Positions 7,783 to 16,118 of a DNA stretch of 58,950 nt are shown here, piece by piece (position 1 is the first letter of the stretch; every line of letters begins with the position of its first letter). Source of the DNA: Bacteroidales bacterium (lineage in GTDB: Bacteria; Bacteroidota; Bacteroidia; Bacteroidales; P3); the NCBI GenBank assembly GCA_024400545.1, contig JAKSMO010000005.1, positions 1-58,950 on the forward strand, written 5' to 3'. The translations under genes and the position numbers were made by a program. The notes under the pieces were generated by a model, which saw only the letters and a program-made list of their open reading frames with translations, did no database searches and had not been told where the DNA came from.

Positions 7783-8325
7783 ATGGCAAACTTGGATTAC
7801 CCACTAAATAATCTCATGAAAGGCAAGGATAAATGCCGCATACTGAAGGATGTGCGGCGCCAGGTGGCTGAGGCTAATGACATTGACCTCCAGATGTCAG
7901 AATGTACGCACCAAGGGCCATGTCGCGGGACTTGCCCTCGGTGCGAATCTGAAGTTCGCCAACTTGAAGATGCGTTGAACCTCAGACGTTCGCTTGGCCG
8001 CAAAGTAGTAGTTGCGGGTGTTGCCGCATTGGCCCTAGCCAATGTCAGCTGCAACAGGACTGATTTGACAACCGATGCCGATTCTAGTTATGAGGAACAT
8101 GGTGAATATGCAGGATACGTAATGTTAGGAGAGCCTGTGCCTGAATCTGAGCCTGAAGTTGAACCTGAGTGGCAAGCACTATCTACACCCGACGGGGCTG
8201 TAGTAGTCGTGCCGAAAGACCAGTCGCTCTACAACTCATCTTGGGACACCCCAGCCAATGGCGAAGGGCAACAAGTAGAGGTGAAATCCACTTCTGCCAT
8301 GTCGGATTTGTTGAAAAAAGAATAG
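7783..8325 (+). CDS. Cys-rich hypothetical membrane or lipid-anchored protein
   Basis: A 180-residue protein I do not recognise by function. Residues 1-40 are charged (KDKCRILKDVRRQVAEAND). Residues 41-60 hold a four-Cys cluster, CTHQGPCRGTCPRC (C-x5-C-x3-C-x2-C), which could bind zinc or an Fe-S cluster. A hydrophobic stretch VVVAGVAALALANVSC follows near residue 75 and ends in Cys, like an internal lipobox. The acidic tail (about 90-180) is rich in Glu, Pro and Val. Proteins with a CxHxGxCxGTCPxCE motif next to a short hydrophobic segment occur in several Bacteroidales as I remember it, without assigned function. It stands alone between hydG and a strong terminator (8376-8412). No normal N-terminal signal peptide is seen. 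Confidence 0.65.
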   Translation: MANLDYPLNNLMKGKDKCRILKDVRRQVAEANDIDLQMSECTHQGPCRGTCPRCESEVRQLEDALNLRRSLGRKVVVAGVAALALANVSCNRTDLTTDADSSYEEHGEYAGYVMLGEPVPESEPEVEPEWQALSTPDGAVVVVPKDQSLYNSSWDTPANGEGQQVEVKSTSAMSDLLKKE

Positions 8326-8375
8326 TACCAATATGAATATCAATGATTTCTCTCATTAGACATAAATCATGAATA

Positions 8376-8412
8376 AAGAGTGGCCGAGAGCTGTCGGCCA
8401 CTCTTTTTTTGT
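8376..8412 (+). terminator. Rho-independent terminator
   Basis: A 12-bp perfect stem (AAGAGTGGCCGA / TCGGCCACTCTT) with a 6-nt loop is followed by a T-run. It ends the transcript of the Cys-rich gene and isolates queC. Confidence 0.9.
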
Positions 8413-8441
8413 TTGTAATTCCGAAAAAAGTCGTATCTTTG
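8412..8441 (+). promoter_or_regulatory. Promoter of queC-queD-queE
   Basis: TTTG at 8412-8415 is followed after 18 nt by TATCTTTG at 8434-8441, close to the Bacteroidota consensus of TTTG, about 19 nt, TAnnTTTG. It directly follows the terminator and leaves a leader of about 60 nt before queC. Confidence 0.75.
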
Positions 8442-8506
8442 CAGACTGAAAAGTAAGGGGAGAGTATCCCGAGTGTGCTTGCTAACCACTTTAAAAACAA
8501 GAATTA

Positions 8507-9160
8507 ATGAAAGATAAACTGCTTATCCTGTCAGGTGGCATGGACTCTGTGACCATGCTTTACCATTATCAAAATGAGATTGCGTTGGCTCTCTCGTTCA
8601 ATTACGGAGCCAACCATAATGCCAAAGAACTTGCTTTTGCCGCCTTGCATTGCCAACAGTTGGGCATAGCGCATGTGGTCATTGACCTAGGGTTTATGGC
8701 TCAGCATTTTAAATCGTCGTTGCTTGAAGGGGCCGATGCGATTCCCGAAGCCGACTATGACGAAGAGAACATGAAATCTACTGTGGTGCCTTTCCGCAAT
8801 GGTATCATGCTGTCGATTGCGGCAGGTTTGGCCAACAGCCGTGGTTTAAAGGCCGTTATGATTGCCAACCATGGTGGCGACCACGCTATCTATCCCGACT
8901 GCCGACAGGTATTTGTCTCGGCCATGGATGAGGCTGTGGGTGCCGGTACCGACAACGAGGTGCGGATCTTTGCGCCTTATACCAATTTGTGCAAGTCGGA
9001 TATTGCCAAGATTGGTGCTGGGCTGGGGATAGACTATTCGCTCACCTGGAGTTGCTATAAAGGTCAGGAGGTGCATTGCGGAGTTTGTGCCACTTGTCGT
9101 GAACGCAAACAGGCTTTGGCCGATGCGGGCATTGAGGATACAACGGTTTATCAATCATAA
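8507..9160 (+). CDS. queC: 7-cyano-7-deazaguanine synthase QueC
   Basis: The protein has 217 residues. The N-terminal PP-loop motif LSGGMDSVT (near residue 7) binds ATP. The C-terminal zinc site is complete: CYKGQEVHCGVCATCRER (four Cys). QueC converts 7-carboxy-7-deazaguanine to preQ0 using ammonia and ATP, the last step before preQ0 in queuosine synthesis. It heads a three-gene operon: queC ends at 9160, queD starts 9 bases later and queE follows. It has its own promoter (8412-8441). Confidence 0.96.
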   Translation: MKDKLLILSGGMDSVTMLYHYQNEIALALSFNYGANHNAKELAFAALHCQQLGIAHVVIDLGFMAQHFKSSLLEGADAIPEADYDEENMKSTVVPFRNGIMLSIAAGLANSRGLKAVMIANHGGDHAIYPDCRQVFVSAMDEAVGAGTDNEVRIFAPYTNLCKSDIAKIGAGLGIDYSLTWSCYKGQEVHCGVCATCRERKQALADAGIEDTTVYQS

Positions 9161-9169
9161 AGTTTGGGT

Positions 9170-9496
9170 ATGTATTATATCAGTAAAAAGATAGAGATTG
9201 CCGGAGCCCATCGTCTGCAACTCGACTATGACAGCCCATGCACTAATCTGCACGGTCACAATTGGCAGGTGGAGGTGTTTTGTAAGGCCGAAGAACTGGA
9301 CAACAACGGCATGGTGGTGGATTTTTCATATATCAGCCAAGTGGTGAAGCAGTTGGATCATAAATGCTTGAATGATGTATTGGATGTGAATCCTACTGCC
9401 GAGAATATAGCCCGTTGGATATGTGAGCGTGTGCCGCACTGCTATAAGGTGAGTGTGCAGGAATCGGCTGGTAATATAGCCATTTATGAGAAATAG
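9170..9496 (+). CDS. queD: 6-carboxy-5,6,7,8-tetrahydropterin synthase QueD
   Basis: With 108 residues this is a short QueD. The zinc-binding histidines and the catalytic Cys sit in AHRLQLDYDSPCTNLHGHNW: first His near residue 15, Cys then HGH. The second half contains VVDFSYISQVVKQLDHKCLN and PTAENIARWI, both typical. It turns dihydroneopterin triphosphate into 6-carboxytetrahydropterin. I chose the ATG at 9170 because it gives the usual MYYISKKIEIAGAHRL start; an in-frame TTG at 9164 would add two residues. The gene sits between queC and queE with almost no spacing, so the three are cotranscribed. FolE and QueF are not in this window. Confidence 0.94.
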   Translation: MYYISKKIEIAGAHRLQLDYDSPCTNLHGHNWQVEVFCKAEELDNNGMVVDFSYISQVVKQLDHKCLNDVLDVNPTAENIARWICERVPHCYKVSVQESAGNIAIYEK

Positions 9497-9500
9497 TGCC

Positions 9501-10076
9501 ATGGTCAAGACTTATAGAGTGAACGAGATTTTTTACTCGTTGCAAGGCGAAGGGGTGTACACGGGTGTGCCTATGGTGTTTGTGCGTTTTGCAGGTTGCA
9601 ATATGCGCTGCCCTTTTTGTGACACGCAGCATGAGCCTTACACAATGATGACTGCGCAAGAAATACGTGCCCAAATAATGGCGTTTGGTTGCAATACGGT
9701 GTGTCTTACAGGGGGCGAACCTACGCTGCAAGTTACAGAAGAATTGATAGCCGAAGCTTTTGATGGCTTTAGGGTTCACATGGAAACTAATGGCTCAAAC
9801 ACCATGCCCCAAGGTGTGGATTGGGCTGTGGTTTCGCCCAAAGGTCGAGTGATGGTGACGCAATGCCAGGAACTAAAGCTGCTTTACGGCAAAGGCATGG
9901 ATTCTCCAGAACACTGGGAACATTTTGATGCACAGGTGCTAAGTCTGCAGCCCATGGATGTGGAGGGCGACGCTGAAGCCACAAGGCAAAATGTGATTTC
10001 TGCTATAGAGTACTGCAAGAAACATCCGAGGTGGCGCTTGTCGTTGCAGACCCATAAGATGATTAATATTAAGTGA
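9501..10076 (+). CDS. queE: 7-carboxy-7-deazaguanine synthase QueE (radical SAM)
   Basis: The protein has 191 residues. The N-terminal substrate loop YSLQGEGVYTGVPMVFVRF leads into the radical-SAM motif GCNMRCPFC (CxxxCxxC spacing). VCLTGGEPTLQ is the following SAM-binding glycine motif. It converts 6-carboxytetrahydropterin to 7-carboxy-7-deazaguanine. I prefer the ATG at 9501, 4 bases after the queD stop and giving MVKTYRVNEIFYSLQGEG; the ATG at 9486 would overlap queD and add five residues. The operon ends at a bidirectional hairpin (10126-10159). Confidence 0.95.
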   Translation: MVKTYRVNEIFYSLQGEGVYTGVPMVFVRFAGCNMRCPFCDTQHEPYTMMTAQEIRAQIMAFGCNTVCLTGGEPTLQVTEELIAEAFDGFRVHMETNGSNTMPQGVDWAVVSPKGRVMVTQCQELKLLYGKGMDSPEHWEHFDAQVLSLQPMDVEGDAEATRQNVISAIEYCKKHPRWRLSLQTHKMINIK

Positions 10077-10125
10077 TGCGATCCTTTAAGTGGTCGTATG
10101 TAACAGCCTAAATTAATGAACAAAT

Positions 10126-10159
10126 ATAAGAGGCCGACCTTTTAAGGTCGGCCTCTTAT
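10126..10159. terminator. Bidirectional terminator between convergent units
   Basis: A perfect 16-bp stem (ATAAGAGGCCGACCTT and its complement, 2-nt loop) lies between queE (plus) and the transglutaminase unit (minus). It is flanked by A/T-rich sequence on both sides. Confidence 0.88.
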
Positions 10160-10163
10160 GTAA

Positions 10164-10253
10164 TTATTTCTTTTTCTTCTTCTGACTGTCGAAATATAGC
10201 ATTCCGATAGTCCAAAGGGCGGCACAGATTAGTGCCCAAACGGCTCCAGTCAT
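10164..10253 (-). CDS. 29-residue membrane micropeptide, coupled to the upstream gene
   Basis: An ATG at 10253-10251 overlaps the TGA of the preceding minus-strand gene (10252-10250) in the classic ATGA arrangement for translational coupling. It encodes 29 residues: MTGAVWALICAALWTIGMLY is one hydrophobic helix, then FDSQ and five lysines. The topology implied is N-out, with a Lys-rich cytoplasmic tail. The TAA stop at 10166-10164 is immediately before the bidirectional terminator, so the peptide fills the operon's 3' end exactly. I know no family for it. It might be a membrane regulator or stabiliser of the operon's products, or it could be chance; coupling and composition favour a real gene. 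Confidence 0.55.
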   Translation of the reverse strand: MTGAVWALICAALWTIGMLYFDSQKKKKK

Positions 10254-11662
10254 AGGCTAAAGATTAGTTCTTTGTGGCTGTTCCAGTCCTGAATCATGCG
10301 GCGGAAGCTGGCGTAGTCGGCCTGGGTGATGATTGCTTTGCGGATTTGCAAGTTGCGGGTGATGAGCAGGCGGTTGCCTTTTTGCTTGATGATAATGTTG
10401 ATGCTGCCAAGGTCGTAGCAAGTGTAGTCGATTACCACGTCGCCACCAATGAGTTTAGCGCCTTTGGGCAGGTTCATGGTGTAGTGGTAAAATTCGTTGG
10501 TGATTTTGCCCTGGATGTTTTGCTGGGGAGCACTCTCGAAAAGATAAGCGGGGTTGATGTTGATTCCGTTAGGTTCTGCGGGAAGAGTGATACGGACAAA
10601 TTTGTCGGCGATGGTATCGGGCTTCCAGTCGAGTTCACGATCAACATAGATGGGTGCGGCAGCCACAGCGGCAGCGTCGGCTTTCTCGCTTTCGGTCATG
10701 ATGGCACCTTTCTGGGTGGCAGAGAGGCGATAGGACTTGCCTTCGATCATCACTTCAACATCCATCGGACGATCGCCAAAGACGCTTATAGTGTTGTCTT
10801 TGATAGTGGCCTGGAATCCAGCCTCGTTGAGCATGGCTGCCAAGAGACCGGTCTTGTCGAGCACGGTGCCGCAGTTGCTATTGAACACATCGGTGGCAGG
10901 AGTCATGGCATAGTTGACACGAGCAAGGTCGATATTGTTGAGGTGCACGTTGTCGATAACCCAGTTGCGGATGGCTGCGGCATACTCTTTGCGATCGGCT
11001 TTTTTGAGGCTAGCCAGTACGTTGGCGGCTACGGGCAGTGATTTTTCAGTAGTGTAGGTGGGCATGGTGCCGTGTTGGAACTCGACATCATATTGTTTTT
11101 GCGAAGGCATGTAAGGGTAGTTGGTGGTGGGAGGAATGTTGGTTTTGGCCTCTCTATGACCATCGGGATAGATGACTTCGTAGCGTTTCACCGGGCAGTC
11201 TTGCTGATAGTTGAAACGCTCGACATAGAGGCCGTTGTTGCGATGAAGGGTGTAGTCGAGAACGATCACGCAGTTGTATTCGAGGGCGGTATGGACAATG
11301 GCTAGCTCCTGTATGTTGTTCAGTCGGCCGCAGTCGGTGCACTCGCTAGGCAGTTGGAGTACGAAGGCGTTGCGAGGAGTTTCCACCTTTTTGCCATCTG
11401 CAGTGATGGTGTAGCATTCGTTGATTGTGAGAGTCTCGAAATCGGGATTATAGGTGATAAAAGTCTCACCCTTGTCGGCATAGGCAGTGAAGGCACGGTT
11501 GCGCAAGATCTTCAATTCCTTGCGGAAGTTGATGTCTAAGCTGCCGTCGCTGTTGGTAGTATAGGTGCGACGAATAAGGTTGTATTCGGCCTCGTGGGCA
11601 GTCTGCGCCACAGCCATGCCGGCCATGAGCAGCGATATCGTAACTATGAATAATTTCTTCAT
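10250..11662 (-). CDS. DUF3857/transglutaminase-fold protein with lost catalytic triad
   Basis: The 470-residue protein begins with a signal peptide (MKKLFIVTISLLMAGMAVAQ). A DUF3857-like beta domain (about 25-200) is followed by a transglutaminase-like fold (about 205-320) and a C-terminal beta domain. Aligned with the upstream paralogue, the catalytic Cys of GVC is Val267 (NCGTVLDKTGLLAAML), the His is Asp301 and the Asp is Ser314, so all three catalytic residues are gone while the fold phrases remain. It is probably a periplasmic binding or scaffold protein. It is the third gene of a minus-strand unit (GT4, active transglutaminase, this gene), 23 bases behind the active paralogue, and its stop overlaps the start of a 29-residue membrane peptide. 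Confidence 0.8.
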   Translation of the reverse strand: MKKLFIVTISLLMAGMAVAQTAHEAEYNLIRRTYTTNSDGSLDINFRKELKILRNRAFTAYADKGETFITYNPDFETLTINECYTITADGKKVETPRNAFVLQLPSECTDCGRLNNIQELAIVHTALEYNCVIVLDYTLHRNNGLYVERFNYQQDCPVKRYEVIYPDGHREAKTNIPPTTNYPYMPSQKQYDVEFQHGTMPTYTTEKSLPVAANVLASLKKADRKEYAAAIRNWVIDNVHLNNIDLARVNYAMTPATDVFNSNCGTVLDKTGLLAAMLNEAGFQATIKDNTISVFGDRPMDVEVMIEGKSYRLSATQKGAIMTESEKADAAAVAAAPIYVDRELDWKPDTIADKFVRITLPAEPNGININPAYLFESAPQQNIQGKITNEFYHYTMNLPKGAKLIGGDVVIDYTCYDLGSINIIIKQKGNRLLITRNLQIRKAIITQADYASFRRMIQDWNSHKELIFSL

Positions 11663-11685
11663 GACTTTTTATTTAAAGTGTTAGT

Positions 11686-13584
11686 TTATTTGGTTAAGAT
11701 AACGGGGGTGACGGCCAGCTTTTTCTGATTAGATACAGTTTGGCGGAAGCAGGGCCAATCCTTAGCGTCATATACGCGTTTCCCCAGCATTACGGTTTCG
11801 GCAAAAGTGAATGTATTTCCTTCCATCCAATACTGGCAACCAAAGCTGGCAGCAGGATCGGCCACACCATATATTTCGGGGAAGTGGAGCTTCTTGTAAG
11901 TGTCGGGCAGGGTGATATTTTCCTTTATTTCAACTAAGCGAGAGCATGCGTCGCTGAAAGGTTGGGTGCGAGTTTCGGGGGTGACGTCGAAATAGAGATG
12001 GCTCATAGCGCGGCTGTAGAAATTGCGAGCGCTGAGGGGGATGAAGATGAGGTTGTCTTTGTCGATGGTAGCATAGTGGGGGATGCGGAAGCGATAGGTG
12101 ATGCTAACGGGGCATTTCAAATATTCATCGTTATCGGTGTGGTCGATGCCTGTGATGATGGCGTTGGGACTGATCTTGCGAAGTTCTAATTCTAAATTTC
12201 TGCTCCATTCTGACGGACGGCAGTTGAAAACGCCACGTACGGCACGGTCGCTCTGACCTTCGGCAGTGATGGTGATGGAACCCGAAAGAGTGCCTTCATT
12301 GTCGATGGCTGTGGTGGCATTGATGCGTACATAATGATTTTCGGGGGCAGAGAGGGGGGTGTACATGAGGTCGGCACCTTCGGGCAGGCCCATGAGGTAG
12401 CCCTGCTGCTGCTCAGCACTGCTCCAAAGTTCGCGAACATTGGGCACCCATGTGGGGTCGAGCATCTCGTAGTTGCCGTTGCGGCGCTGCACAGCGCAGA
12501 CACTGTGGTTGAACTGGTCGGCAGGAATGGGGTCGATGCGCTCGTGGGCCATGGTCATGGCTGCGTAGGCCTTAAAGCCTGCGGCGCGGAGCATGGTGAC
12601 AAGCATACCGGCTTTGTCTTTGCATACGCCGCAGCGGTCGGTGAAGTTCATTTCGGCATTGTGGAGGGTGTAACCTTCGCCTTCGCCCATGCTGATACCG
12701 GCATAGCGAATGTTGTCGGCCACCCAGTGGGTAAGTATGCTGATGCTGTCGTGTTCGCTCTTGGCATCACGCAACAGTTCATCCACTTTAGCCTTCACCT
12801 CGGGCGTGGGCTTAAAGCTGCCATAATCTTCGTTCACACCATAAAACCAAATAGACTTGGCTTGCCAGTTGGGACTGGTGCTAAGTAATAATTTGGGCTG
12901 CATGTCGTTGTCGGCCAAAGTATTGGGTTCGTGTTTAAGTGGAGTGATGTTGTTTTTGGAAAAGGTATAGATAGTGCGGTCGCCATCGATGGTGCTGTCA
13001 ACCTTGATGTCGTCTTGCTTGCAATTGTAAATGCCATAGCGAAGATTCTTGCTGGTGAGCACATCCACTGTATAGACCTTGTTGTTCACAGGATTGCTGC
13101 TCCAGAAAGGCACAATGTCGTAGAAATGTCCACGCATTGGAGGGATGTATTTGTCGTCGTCGCTGCCCAGCAGTGCATAGGTGAAGCCTTTACGATAAGT
13201 GATATATTCCACCTCGTCGCCAGGATCAAGATGACCTACTTCAACCATTTTCTGGCTGGCACCCCAATAGATGAGGCGGGCGGGAGCCACATAGTCGTAA
13301 ACACGCAGAAGAACGTCTTCGGCAGTGCCATCAGCGTGGTGCACAATCACCTGTTGGAATTCAACGTAAGCCGACAGGGGGTCGTAGTCCACCTTAATGG
13401 TAGATAACTCGCTGCATCCGGCATAATTGTTGGCACGGATGCGCTGATGGTTGGTTACATGGCTCAAACCACTCTCTTCCATCACCACGTGAGTGCTGTC
13501 GTAGAGGGTGGTTTTGTTCTGTGCTGCAACGGGCAGAGCCAGGGCCACAAGCAGTGCAGTTGTTAGTAAGCTTTTGTAAGACAT
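11686..13584 (-). CDS. DUF3857 transglutaminase-like protein, catalytic residues intact
   Basis: I start at the ATG at 13584, which gives a proper signal peptide (MSYKSLLTTALLVALALPVA, then AQ); an upstream in-frame ATG adds 24 unlikely residues inside the glycosyltransferase gene. The mature protein has DUF3857 (about 25-220), a transglutaminase core (about 270-400) and a C-terminal DUF3858-like beta domain. The triad is visible: Cys in DRCGVCKDKAGML, His in DQFNHSVCAV and Asp in YEMLDPTW. It should be a periplasmic or surface Cys-protease or transglutaminase; the substrate is unknown. It lies 14 bases downstream of a GT4 glycosyltransferase and upstream of an inactive paralogue, so glycan-linked or peptidoglycan-linked substrates are possible, but this is inference. 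Confidence 0.85.
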   Translation of the reverse strand: MSYKSLLTTALLVALALPVAAQNKTTLYDSTHVVMEESGLSHVTNHQRIRANNYAGCSELSTIKVDYDPLSAYVEFQQVIVHHADGTAEDVLLRVYDYVAPARLIYWGASQKMVEVGHLDPGDEVEYITYRKGFTYALLGSDDDKYIPPMRGHFYDIVPFWSSNPVNNKVYTVDVLTSKNLRYGIYNCKQDDIKVDSTIDGDRTIYTFSKNNITPLKHEPNTLADNDMQPKLLLSTSPNWQAKSIWFYGVNEDYGSFKPTPEVKAKVDELLRDAKSEHDSISILTHWVADNIRYAGISMGEGEGYTLHNAEMNFTDRCGVCKDKAGMLVTMLRAAGFKAYAAMTMAHERIDPIPADQFNHSVCAVQRRNGNYEMLDPTWVPNVRELWSSAEQQQGYLMGLPEGADLMYTPLSAPENHYVRINATTAIDNEGTLSGSITITAEGQSDRAVRGVFNCRPSEWSRNLELELRKISPNAIITGIDHTDNDEYLKCPVSITYRFRIPHYATIDKDNLIFIPLSARNFYSRAMSHLYFDVTPETRTQPFSDACSRLVEIKENITLPDTYKKLHFPEIYGVADPAASFGCQYWMEGNTFTFAETVMLGKRVYDAKDWPCFRQTVSNQKKLAVTPVILTK

Positions 13585-13598
13585 ATTGTTATTGTTTA

Positions 13599-14741
13599 TT
13601 ATTTCTTTAAAATTTGATTGTAGGATTTCAGCACGGCGGCAGTCATGCGATCCCAACTGTATTTCATTTTCTCTTCGCGCACACCTTGGGTAAACTCTTC
13701 TTCGTGGTTCTCGTCGTAGAATTTCACTAGTGCGTCGGCAATGTCTTGTGCTTGGGGTTCAACCACATAACCAATCTTGCCGTCGGGCACAATCTCGGGC
13801 AATCCGCCCACATTGGTAACCAACATGGGTTTTTCGAAATGGAAAGCCACCTGGGTGACACCGCTTTGGGTGGCCGTTTTGTAAGGTTGGGCCACAATAT
13901 CGCAAGAGCAGAAGAAGAGGTTCACCTTGTTGTCGGGGATATAGTCGTTGTGGAGCACCACCAGATTACCGATATCTAACGAACTGATGCGGTCGAGGTA
14001 GGGCTTGGAGTCGCCGTAAAACTCTCCGGCAATAATCAATCGCACATCGTTGTCCTGCAGTCTTAAGTCGCCAAAGGCATCAATTAGCAAATCTAGGCCC
14101 TTGTAATCGCGTATAAAACCAAAGAAGAGCACATATTTGCCGTCTTCGTGAAGCCCGAGCTGGCGCCTAGCCTCTCGTTTATCGATAAGCTCGCCGTAAT
14201 GGTCGTAGATGGGGTGGGGTGCCCAACTTTTGGGGCTTTGTTTCTTGTCGAATTTCTCGATATCAGCAATAACCGACTCCGACAAGGTGGTGAAACCATC
14301 CATCGCACTCACAAAGTAACTGGGGAATAATTTGTCGAGAATATTGGTCTCGTGTGGTATCATGTTGTGGATTAGTCCGATACATCTTGTTTTCCCATTC
14401 CGTTTGATGATTCGGGCTAAAGAGCCAAAGCAGGGAGCCATAAATGACATCCAATAGGCAAATACCACCATGTCAGGCTGCTTTTTGCGTATCTCATTGC
14501 CCACCGCCATCCAGTTCAATGGGTTGCAAGAGTTGATTTTTCGCTTGATTTTCAGGTGTTCGGGTGCAGGGTCGTTGGTGAATTGGGTTTTGCCTGGAAA
14601 TAAAAAACCAGGATACTGAAGCGTGAACGTGTACATCTCCACGTTGTGCCCCTCGTGCTGAAATTGGCCTGCCAAACGTTCGTTGAAAGCTGCTAGTCCG
14701 CCACGGTAGGGATATGCTGTGCCTATTATTATTATATCCAT
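13599..14741 (-). CDS. GT4-family glycosyltransferase
   Basis: A 380-residue GT-B enzyme. The N-terminal half starts MDIIIIGTAYPYRGGLAAFN (glycine loop near residue 13). The C-terminal half has VLFFGFIRDYKGLDLLIDAF, the usual GT4 nucleotide-sugar region, then SGVTQVAFHFEKPMLVTNVGGLPEIV, which replaces the EGFG-type E-x7-E motif with a related one ending in GGLPE. It is cytoplasmic and transfers a sugar to an unknown acceptor. It heads a minus-strand operon with the two DUF3857 genes and has a -7 box at 14772-14779. The neighbouring genes suggest an envelope role rather than a full polysaccharide locus, as no other sugar genes adjoin it. Confidence 0.85.
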   Translation of the reverse strand: MDIIIIGTAYPYRGGLAAFNERLAGQFQHEGHNVEMYTFTLQYPGFLFPGKTQFTNDPAPEHLKIKRKINSCNPLNWMAVGNEIRKKQPDMVVFAYWMSFMAPCFGSLARIIKRNGKTRCIGLIHNMIPHETNILDKLFPSYFVSAMDGFTTLSESVIADIEKFDKKQSPKSWAPHPIYDHYGELIDKREARRQLGLHEDGKYVLFFGFIRDYKGLDLLIDAFGDLRLQDNDVRLIIAGEFYGDSKPYLDRISSLDIGNLVVLHNDYIPDNKVNLFFCSCDIVAQPYKTATQSGVTQVAFHFEKPMLVTNVGGLPEIVPDGKIGYVVEPQAQDIADALVKFYDENHEEEFTQGVREEKMKYSWDRMTAAVLKSYNQILKK

Positions 14742-14771
14742 ATATTAAAATATATCCTTTGTAAAATTTTG

Positions 14772-14779
14772 CAAAGATA
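14772..14779 (-). promoter_or_regulatory. Bacteroidota -7 box for the GT4-transglutaminase unit (TATCTTTG)
   Basis: The minus strand reads TATCTTTG 30 nt upstream of the glycosyltransferase start. The A/T-rich flank shows no clear -33 box. Confidence 0.65.
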
Positions 14780-14873
14780 CAAAAAATAATTAAATATACA
14801 ATAAATTTATTCGTTTTTTGTTTATGAAGATGGTTCTTTAAATGATCCGAATTGAACAACAAAACAAACTATA

Positions 14874-15944
14874 ATGTCAGATATGAGAAAAATTTTTGCT
14901 ATTGTTATGCTTGTTTGCAGCATTGCAAGTGCTCAGGCTCAACATGTTTATGATTTCAGCCAAGTGGCGTCGCAAACTATTGATGGTGTGGTGCACATTC
15001 GTACGGTACAAGCCCGTTTAACGCCACTTTACCAATCTTTCTTTGGGTTTTATATCAATCAAGGTATGCAGCGCCGCGAGTATAGCGCCTATGGCTCTGG
15101 TGTGATTATCTCGGCCGACGGTTACATTGTTACCAACAATCATGTGGTTCAGGATGCTGATCGCATTAGTGTGACACTCAATGATAAGCGCGTACTTACG
15201 GCTACTCTTATTGGCAACGATCCTGCTACCGACTTGGCTGTGATCAAAGTGGAAGCCTCTGACCTCAAGCCTATAGTCTTTGGTAATTCGGACAGTGCCA
15301 AGGTGGGACAGCCTGTTATGGCTATTGGCAATCCGTTCAATCTTACTTCCACCGTTACAGCCGGCATCATTAGTGCCAAGGCACGTAATGTGGGCATTAT
15401 CGACGATAATCAGGGAGAAAGCCCCATAGAATCGTTTATCCAAACCGATGCGGCTGTCAATCCCGGCAATTCAGGTGGTGCCTTGGTGGATGCAAATGCT
15501 CGCCTTATCGGCATCGTTACGGCTATTGCCTCGGCCGATGGCTACTACACAGGCTATAGCTTTGCCATACCATCGAATCTGGCACAAAAAGTGGCCTCTG
15601 ATTTGCGTCGCTATGGCCATGTGCAACGTGGCTATCTGGGTGTGAACGTGTATGAAATGACATCCGAGTTGGCAAAGCAGATGCAACTGAACGAAGTGCG
15701 TGGCGTGCTCATTGCACGTGCTGTGCCCAATGGAGCCGCAGCCCAGGCCGGTCTCCAAGGCGGCGATTTGCTGCTTTCGATTAACGATACTGAGATCAAT
15801 AGTTTTGCCGAAATGATGCAGGAGTTGGGTCGTTTCACCCCAGGCGACAAGGTGCGCGTTACCTATTATCGTGATGGCAAAACACGTGCCGCCACCATCA
15901 CCCTGCAGAACTCGCAAGGCAATACCGAGCTTATCCGCAATTGA
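14874..15944 (+). CDS. HtrA/Deg-family periplasmic serine protease
   Basis: The 356-residue length and single PDZ domain match DegS-like rather than DegP-like members. A signal peptide (FAIVMLVCSIASAQAQ) is followed by the trypsin-like S1C domain with His90 (VTNNHVVQDA), Asp120 (DPATDLAVIKV) and Ser200 (AVNPGNSGGALVDA), then one PDZ (about 245-345, LGVNVY...GLQGGDLLLSIND). It degrades or senses misfolded envelope proteins in the periplasm. The start at 14874 is one of two possible (MSDMRK); the ATG at 14883 would give MRKIF, equally good for a signal peptide. It stands alone, divergent from the glycosyltransferase unit, and ends at the hairpin at 15973-16010. The cleavable-looking signal peptide argues against membrane tethering as in DegS. 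Confidence 0.93.
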   Translation: MSDMRKIFAIVMLVCSIASAQAQHVYDFSQVASQTIDGVVHIRTVQARLTPLYQSFFGFYINQGMQRREYSAYGSGVIISADGYIVTNNHVVQDADRISVTLNDKRVLTATLIGNDPATDLAVIKVEASDLKPIVFGNSDSAKVGQPVMAIGNPFNLTSTVTAGIISAKARNVGIIDDNQGESPIESFIQTDAAVNPGNSGGALVDANARLIGIVTAIASADGYYTGYSFAIPSNLAQKVASDLRRYGHVQRGYLGVNVYEMTSELAKQMQLNEVRGVLIARAVPNGAAAQAGLQGGDLLLSINDTEINSFAEMMQELGRFTPGDKVRVTYYRDGKTRAATITLQNSQGNTELIRN

Positions 15945-15972
15945 GCCGAATAAAGGGTAGGAACTCAGAAAC

Positions 15973-16010
15973 AACAAAGGCAGTCAATTCAAACATTGGC
16001 TGCCTTTGTT
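15973..16010. terminator. Terminator between convergent htrA-like gene and aguA
   Basis: An 11-bp perfect stem (AACAAAGGCAG / CTGCCTTTGTT) extends inward by five more pairs (TCAAT/ATTGG, one G-U) around a 6-nt loop. It is placed between two convergent genes and can serve both. Confidence 0.8.
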
Positions 16011-16118
16011 ATCGTTTCTAAATAAGAATTTACGAGATAAATATTACTTTAATTGCCACAATATTATCAATTGTATGTTAATTGATTGCAAGTGGCAATG
16101 TAGTATGTGCGGTGTGTG

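Noticed and set aside
10250-11662. Active transglutaminase in the second DUF3857 gene
   Set aside because: All three catalytic positions are substituted when aligned with the upstream paralogue.
13585-13656. Longer N-terminus for the active transglutaminase
   Set aside because: The extra 24 residues overlap the glycosyltransferase gene and hide a normal signal peptide that starts at 13584.
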